The position numbers were made by a program, and so were the translations under genes. Under the pieces are notes generated by a model. The model ran no database searches, was not told the DNA's origin, and saw nothing but the letters and a program-made list of their open reading frames with translations. This document shows positions 60,377 through 64,000 of a DNA stretch of 64,000 bases, one piece after another. Origin of the DNA: Gaiellasilicea sp033857955 (GTDB lineage Bacteria > Actinomycetota > Thermoleophilia > Gaiellales > Gaiellaceae); contig JAWVCW010000023.1 of assembly GCA_033857955.1 (NCBI GenBank), forward strand, positions 5,243 to 69,242, given 5' to 3'. Numbering within the stretch: the stretch's first letter is position 1; the number at the start of each line of letters is the position of its first letter.

Positions 60377-62182
60377 ATGAGGGATATGGACATCGAGCGT
60401 CCTCCAAATCTGCGTACCGTCGGGACGACCGGCGACGAAACTGCCGCCGCGAGCGCGCAGCCTCTCACCTCGGGGATGAGCATCAACACCATGGCCGAGC
60501 TCGTCGTCGACCTGCTCGCCGCGACGGGCCTGATCGCGCCTGACAAGCTCGCGCTCGTGCGCGGACGCGCCGGCCAGGGTTCTCTCGCACAGGCGATCGT
60601 CGACGAGGGTGTCGCTCCGCCGGAGGGCATCGCCCGGTCGCTCGCCGTCCGCTACCAGGTCTCGCTCGTGGACCTGGCTCTCTCGGGCGTGACGAAGGAG
60701 GCCGCCGAGCAGATCCCGCTCCACGTGCTCGAGCGCGTCGTCGCGATCCCGTACGCGCTGGAGGGCGGTGCGCTGCGCGTTGCCGTCGCCGACCCGGGAA
60801 ACTTGCACGGCATCGACGAGCTCCGGCTCGCGACCCGCTTCCCGCTCGAGCTCGGCGTCGCGTCGAGTGAGGACATCCTCGCCGAGCTGCGCCGCATGGC
60901 GCGCGCGTCCGAGGCCTTCGGCTCCCGTGCGGTGCTCGAAGAGGTCGAGGAAGACATGGGGGTCGAGGAGGACGAGAACGACGACCTCGAAGCCGAGGAC
61001 GGCGTCTCCGACGCGCCGCTCGTCCGCCTCGTCAACTCGATCATCTTCCAGGCGGCCGAGGACGGCGCCTCCGACGTCCACTTCGAGCCACACGAGGATG
61101 CGCTCGTCGTCCGCTTCCGCGTCGACGGTGTCCTCGCCGAGGTCCAGCGGATCCCGAAGCGGATGGCGCCGGGCGTCACGACACGTCTGAAGGTCCTTGC
61201 CAAGCTGGACATCGCCGAGCGGCGTAAGCCTCAGGACGGCCGGATCTCGCTGAACGCCGCCGCCGCCGGCCGGATGCTGGACATCCGTGTCGCGACCCTG
61301 CCGACCGTCGAGGGCGAGAAGGTCGTCATGCGTCTCCTCGACAAGTCCAGGCGGGCGCCGACGCTCGAGGAGCTCGGGCTCTCCGATGACATGCGCGCGC
61401 GGATCGCAGACATCATCGCGCGGCCGACCGGCGCGCTGCTCGTCACCGGACCGACCGGTTCCGGTAAGTCGACGACGCTCTACGCGGGCCTGACCACGAT
61501 CAACCGGCCGGAGATCAACATCATCACGGTCGAGGATCCGGTCGAGTACCGGCTGGCGGGCGTGAACCAGGTGCAGATCAACACGCGGGCAGGACTGACG
61601 TTTGCATCCGCCTTGCGGTCGATCCTGCGGTCCGACCCCGACGTCGTGATGGTCGGTGAGATCCGGGACGGAGAAACGGCCAAGATCTCGATCGAGGCCG
61701 CCCTCACCGGTCACTTCGTACTTTCGACGCTGCACACCAATGACGCCCCGAGCACGATCACGCGTTTGAGCGAGATGGGCGTCGAGCCCTTCCTCACGGG
61801 CGCAGCCGTTACCGGCGTGCTCGCCCAGCGGCTCGCACGGAAGCTCTGCTCGCACTGCGCCGAGATGTACCAGCCCTCCGTCGAGGAGCTGCTCCAGTCG
61901 CGCGTCGCGCCCGACGTGGCGCTCGCCTCCGACGGGATGGCGTTCTACCGGAAGCGGGGCTGCCCACGTTGCAACCAGACCGGCTACAAGGGGCGGGTAG
62001 GCATCTACCAGCTGCTCACGATGACCGAGTCGATCGCGGCACTCGCGGTCGCCCGCGCGAGCCGCGAGGAGGTCGAGCGGGCCGCAATGGACGCCGGCAT
62101 GCGCTCACTCTGGGACGACGGTCTCGCGAAGGTCGCGGCAGGCCTGACGTCGATCGAAGAGCTCGCGCGCGTCCTCGTCTAG
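60377..62182 (+). CDS. pilB: Type IV pilus assembly ATPase PilB
   Basis: A 601-residue extension ATPase. An N-terminal MshEN-type domain (LAQAIVDEGVAPPEGIARSL) is a known c-di-GMP-binding module in related ATPases. The ATPase core has Walker A GPTGSGKSTTLY near residue 357, Walker B VVMVGEIRDGETA and HFVLSTLHTNDAP. The zinc tetracysteine motif is CSHC plus CPRC in RGCPRCNQTGYKGR. ATG 60377 or 60386 could start it. The partners PilC, M, N and O are not in the window and probably lie to the right. Confidence 0.95.
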   Translation: MRDMDIERPPNLRTVGTTGDETAAASAQPLTSGMSINTMAELVVDLLAATGLIAPDKLALVRGRAGQGSLAQAIVDEGVAPPEGIARSLAVRYQVSLVDLALSGVTKEAAEQIPLHVLERVVAIPYALEGGALRVAVADPGNLHGIDELRLATRFPLELGVASSEDILAELRRMARASEAFGSRAVLEEVEEDMGVEEDENDDLEAEDGVSDAPLVRLVNSIIFQAAEDGASDVHFEPHEDALVVRFRVDGVLAEVQRIPKRMAPGVTTRLKVLAKLDIAERRKPQDGRISLNAAAAGRMLDIRVATLPTVEGEKVVMRLLDKSRRAPTLEELGLSDDMRARIADIIARPTGALLVTGPTGSGKSTTLYAGLTTINRPEINIITVEDPVEYRLAGVNQVQINTRAGLTFASALRSILRSDPDVVMVGEIRDGETAKISIEAALTGHFVLSTLHTNDAPSTITRLSEMGVEPFLTGAAVTGVLAQRLARKLCSHCAEMYQPSVEELLQSRVAPDVALASDGMAFYRKRGCPRCNQTGYKGRVGIYQLLTMTESIAALAVARASREEVERAAMDAGMRSLWDDGLAKVAAGLTSIEELARVLV

Positions 62183-62197
62183 CGTGCCGTAGGCCGG

Positions 62198-62218
62198 CTT
62201 GTGTTCCTGTAACACAAG
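62198..62218. repeat. 21-base palindrome, left copy
   Basis: CTTGTGTT-CCTGT-AACACAAG, a perfect 8-bp stem with a 5-base centre. The exact reverse complement occurs at 62582-62602, so the two copies form a 405-base inverted-repeat unit. Confidence 0.9.
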
Positions 62219-62278
62219 CGAACCTTTCGGGGCGAAGTCGGGTCCGTTGCGTGACAGTTCCTCCGGCAAGCTCGTGAG

Positions 62279-62623
62279 GTGCGCTCGGCCATCTCGCCCA
62301 ACGATCCGCGGCTCTGCGCTCTCGTCGCCGCGCTTGACCAGGAGGATGTGCCGGCGGCCGAGACGTGTCGACGAGTGGGCGCCGCCGCGGAGGAACTTGG
62401 CTTGATTCGGCCGAGCTACGGGCATGTGCGGCGGATCGTGCGGGTCGAGCGCCGGCGACGTGAGCTACGCGCAGAAGCGCGGAAGGTGCTGAAGGGCGCG
62501 GTGTCGACCTCCGCCGCCGGGCTCGCGCCGAGCGTCGTCCTGGTGCTCGAGCGACTGCGCGAGCTTCAGCTCGCCGAGGAGCTTGTGTTACAGGAACACA
62601 AGGCGTTCGTGCGGCGCGAGTGA
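62279..62623 (+). CDS. Small basic hypothetical protein within the inverted-repeat unit
   Basis: A 114-residue basic protein from GTG 62279. It is helical, with a possible helix-turn-helix (AAETCRRVGAAAEELGLIRP) followed by an Arg-rich helix (RRIVRVERRRRELRAEARKV). The right palindrome lies inside its 3' end and encodes ELVLQEHK. It might bind the palindromes; that is a hypothesis. It is not a recognised pilus gene. Confidence 0.55.
   Translation: MRSAISPNDPRLCALVAALDQEDVPAAETCRRVGAAAEELGLIRPSYGHVRRIVRVERRRRELRAEARKVLKGAVSTSAAGLAPSVVLVLERLRELQLAEELVLQEHKAFVRRE
62582..62602. repeat. 21-base palindrome, right copy
   Basis: CTTGTGTT-ACAGG-AACACAAG, the reverse complement of the copy at 62198-62218, here embedded in a coding region. 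Confidence 0.9.
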
Positions 62624-62627
62624 CCGG

Positions 62628-62888
62628 CTACTGGGCCTGGACGTCGCAGCCGAGGACCATCAGCGCTTCGACGGCCTCGGTCACGAACTGCGTCGCCTGG
62701 ACGGCGTTGGCGAACGTGTAGGGGCCAGGGCGGACCGTGTCCGTGGACGTGCCACCGGCGGGAAAGACCTCGGTCTCGACGATGCAGGAGTCTCCGTGGT
62801 CGACCGCGCGGAGCACTGCGACGGAGCGCCCGTCCTTTCGTGCATGGCGGACGAACAGCTCCCGCTCGGGCTGGGGGGCGTAGGTCAC
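62628..62888 (-). CDS. Small hypothetical protein
   Basis: An 86-residue protein from GTG 62888, overlapping the stop of the preceding minus-strand gene (GTGA). Its pattern (ERELFVRHARKDGRSVAVLR, then VETEVFPAGG, then a C-terminal helix FVTEAVEALMVLG) suggests a small alpha/beta protein. It has one Cys in each half. No family recognised. It is probably co-transcribed with the membrane-anchored gene upstream. Confidence 0.65.
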   Translation of the reverse strand: MTYAPQPERELFVRHARKDGRSVAVLRAVDHGDSCIVETEVFPAGGTSTDTVRPGPYTFANAVQATQFVTEAVEALMVLGCDVQAQ

Positions 62889-63520
62889 GGAGAGGCGTTT
62901 GCGGCTGCCTGAGCGACCGTCTCGCGGTCGACGAAGCCCTCGAGCCCGAGTGCGATCTCACCCGGCCGCTTGAGGATGAGCAGGCTCGGATCCTGGAGCG
63001 AGCTGAGCTTCGTCTGCAGTGCGTGCGCGACCTTCTCGTTCAGGACGTTGAGCGCGAGATAGCCGGCACCGCTGAGCTTCGCGCCGGCCTGTGCCTCTGC
63101 GGCGGCGAGTGCATCCACACGTGCGCCGGGGACGACGAGTGAGACGACGACGACCTCGTGCTCCCGGAGGGCGGCGTCCACCGCGAGCGGGAACCCGGTC
63201 GGGGGAATCACAGGCTTGGGAGCGTTGAGAGCCGGAACGGGGGCCGCGGTCTTCACCGGGTTCGCGGCCTTCGTCGGCTTCGCGGCCTTCGTCGGCTTGG
63301 CAGCCTTCGCGGGCTTCGCAGCCTTGGCCGGCTTGGACGTTGCCGCCTTGGCGGGCTTCGGGGCGGTGTGTCTTACGACCGGCACCGCAGCCTCGGCGAC
63401 CGGGGCGCTCGGCCCCATCATCCGCATCGCGAGCACGCCGGCGACACCGACGAGAACGAGTACGACCGCGACGATCCGCATCTGGGGGCTGACCTTCTCC
63501 ATCCCCATTTCTATCGGCAT
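62885..63520 (-). CDS. Membrane-anchored protein with KAAKP repeats
   Basis: A 211-residue protein. One N-terminal helix (MRIVAVVLVLVGVAGVLAMR) is followed by a Lys/Ala/Pro repeat linker (about residues 52-95, units such as KAAKPTKAAKP). The C-terminal domain of about 100 residues (EVVVVSLVVPGARVDALAAA, PSLLILKRPGEIALGLEGFV) looks like a thioredoxin-like fold without Cys. It lies within the pilus region and is convergent with the palindrome unit. It could be a pilus accessory protein spanning the wall. Confidence 0.7.
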   Translation of the reverse strand: MPIEMGMEKVSPQMRIVAVVLVLVGVAGVLAMRMMGPSAPVAEAAVPVVRHTAPKPAKAATSKPAKAAKPAKAAKPTKAAKPTKAANPVKTAAPVPALNAPKPVIPPTGFPLAVDAALREHEVVVVSLVVPGARVDALAAAEAQAGAKLSGAGYLALNVLNEKVAHALQTKLSSLQDPSLLILKRPGEIALGLEGFVDRETVAQAAANASP

Positions 63521-63548
63521 CGCGGCGTCCGTTCTGAAGAGGAAAAGA

Positions 63549-63576
63549 GAGAGGGCGCGGTCTCCCGCGCCCTCTC
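63549..63576 (-). terminator. Strong terminator after the pilin gene
   Basis: A perfect 12-bp stem (GAGAGGGCGCGG and CCGCGCCCTCTC) with a TCTC loop. On the minus strand it is followed by a U-rich TCTTTTCC, immediately downstream of the pilin stop. Confidence 0.85.
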
Positions 63577-63598
63577 GGTCAAGCGATGATGCTGGGGG

Positions 63599-64000
63599 TT
63601 ACGCGCAGGGCGAGGCCAACGGGGTCAGGTCCTGAGTGATGGTTCCGGACGGGCCGAGCTTGTGGTAGCGGAAGCCACCGACATCGCTGTAGACGCAGTA
63701 GGTCGTGGTCGAGCTCTGTGCTGCGTCGAACGTGGCGTTGAGGCCGGCGTCGTAGGAGATGGCGCCGGGGGGCGTGCCCGCGGCGGCGTTGTTGACGCCG
63801 ACGTAGGTGTTGTTGTCGGCGTAGAAGGTCTCGATCGACGGGATCGCCGAGCGGACGTTCGCCTGCGCAGCAGCCTTCGCAGCACGATCGCGGAAGCCGA
63901 GGTAGCTCGGGACAGCGATCGCCAGCAGGATGCCGATGATGATGATCACGACGAGAAGCTCGATCAGGGTGAAACCCTTCTCGCTTCTGGCGTCGAGGCG
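63599..64000 (-). CDS. pilA: Major type IV pilin, partial at window edge
   Basis: At least 133 residues; the 5' end lies beyond the window. The frame is open to the edge and includes the prepilin motif EKGFTLIELLVVIIIIGILL, with cleavage after Gly and Glu at +5. A GLY/ALA/VAL-rich spine helix and a globular domain with a C-terminal disulfide pair (TYCVYSDVGG, ASPCA) follow. This is a typical short type IVa-like or pseudopilin-like major subunit, processed by the PilD encoded nearby. A strong terminator follows it, consistent with high, separate expression. Confidence 0.93.
   Translation of the reverse strand, partial: RLDARSEKGFTLIELLVVIIIIGILLAIAVPSYLGFRDRAAKAAAQANVRSAIPSIETFYADNNTYVGVNNAAAGTPPGAISYDAGLNATFDAAQSSTTTYCVYSDVGGFRYHKLGPSGTITQDLTPLASPCA

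Overview
The window is a high-GC actinobacterial chromosome segment. Several features fit the class Thermoleophilia (Gaiellales/Solirubrobacterales type) best: the GC bias, frequent GTG starts, dense 4-base start/stop overlaps, a DsbA/VKOR pair, and a type IV pilus locus of the order pilT, transglycosylase/M23, PASTA protein, pseudopilins, pilD, pilB. That assignment is inferred from gene content; no rRNA is present.

Left part (0-19 kb): a cupin gene and a NirK-like copper oxidase sit next to DsbA- and VKOR-type thiol oxidants and a fused GNAT/acyl-CoA synthetase. Two two-component systems follow: a NarXL-like pair on the minus strand, and an OmpR/kinase pair that diverges from an acidic exported protein across a symmetric operator-like dyad. 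A small patch at 11-12.7 kb holds a CHAT/caspase-like protein with an apparent CTG start, flanked by small membrane proteins. Next come a citrate-synthase-like lyase, a PaaK-like ligase, a GST, and AraC/LysE, ROK kinase and MarR/SnoaL genes.

Middle (19-35 kb): a catabolic region. The minus strand carries IclR, a substrate-binding protein, a fused ABC permease and a bicupin. The plus strand carries a flavin reductase-GntR fusion, an HpaB-type monooxygenase, an Asp/Glu-racemase-like protein, a second bicupin and an EutA-like ATPase. A second binding protein follows. No ABC ATPase is seen. Decayed gene fragments and an HD-domain/LuxR regulator follow.

35.9-43 kb: an ArsR gene overlaps a six-gene group-4 [NiFe]-hydrogenase/complex-I-like operon (hyfB, C, E, F, G, I). 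No ferredoxin subunit, formate dehydrogenase or maturation gene is seen. 43-48 kb holds an alcohol dehydrogenase, a DUF2267 gene, a phosphoribosyltransferase/hydrolase/erythromycin-esterase set and a decayed site-2 protease.

49.2-53.0 kb: a 3.7-kb cargo lies between a 47-base 3' fragment of tRNA-Thr(GGT) and the intact tRNA. It carries a TIR-domain gene overlapping a gene with a HEPN-like RX4H motif. This is the best candidate for an undescribed (probably anti-phage) system. tRNA-Tyr follows.

53.4-64 kb: the type IV pilus locus, ending in a pilin gene that runs off the right edge. Two structured leaders and a pair of 21-base palindromes in inverted orientation also lie here.
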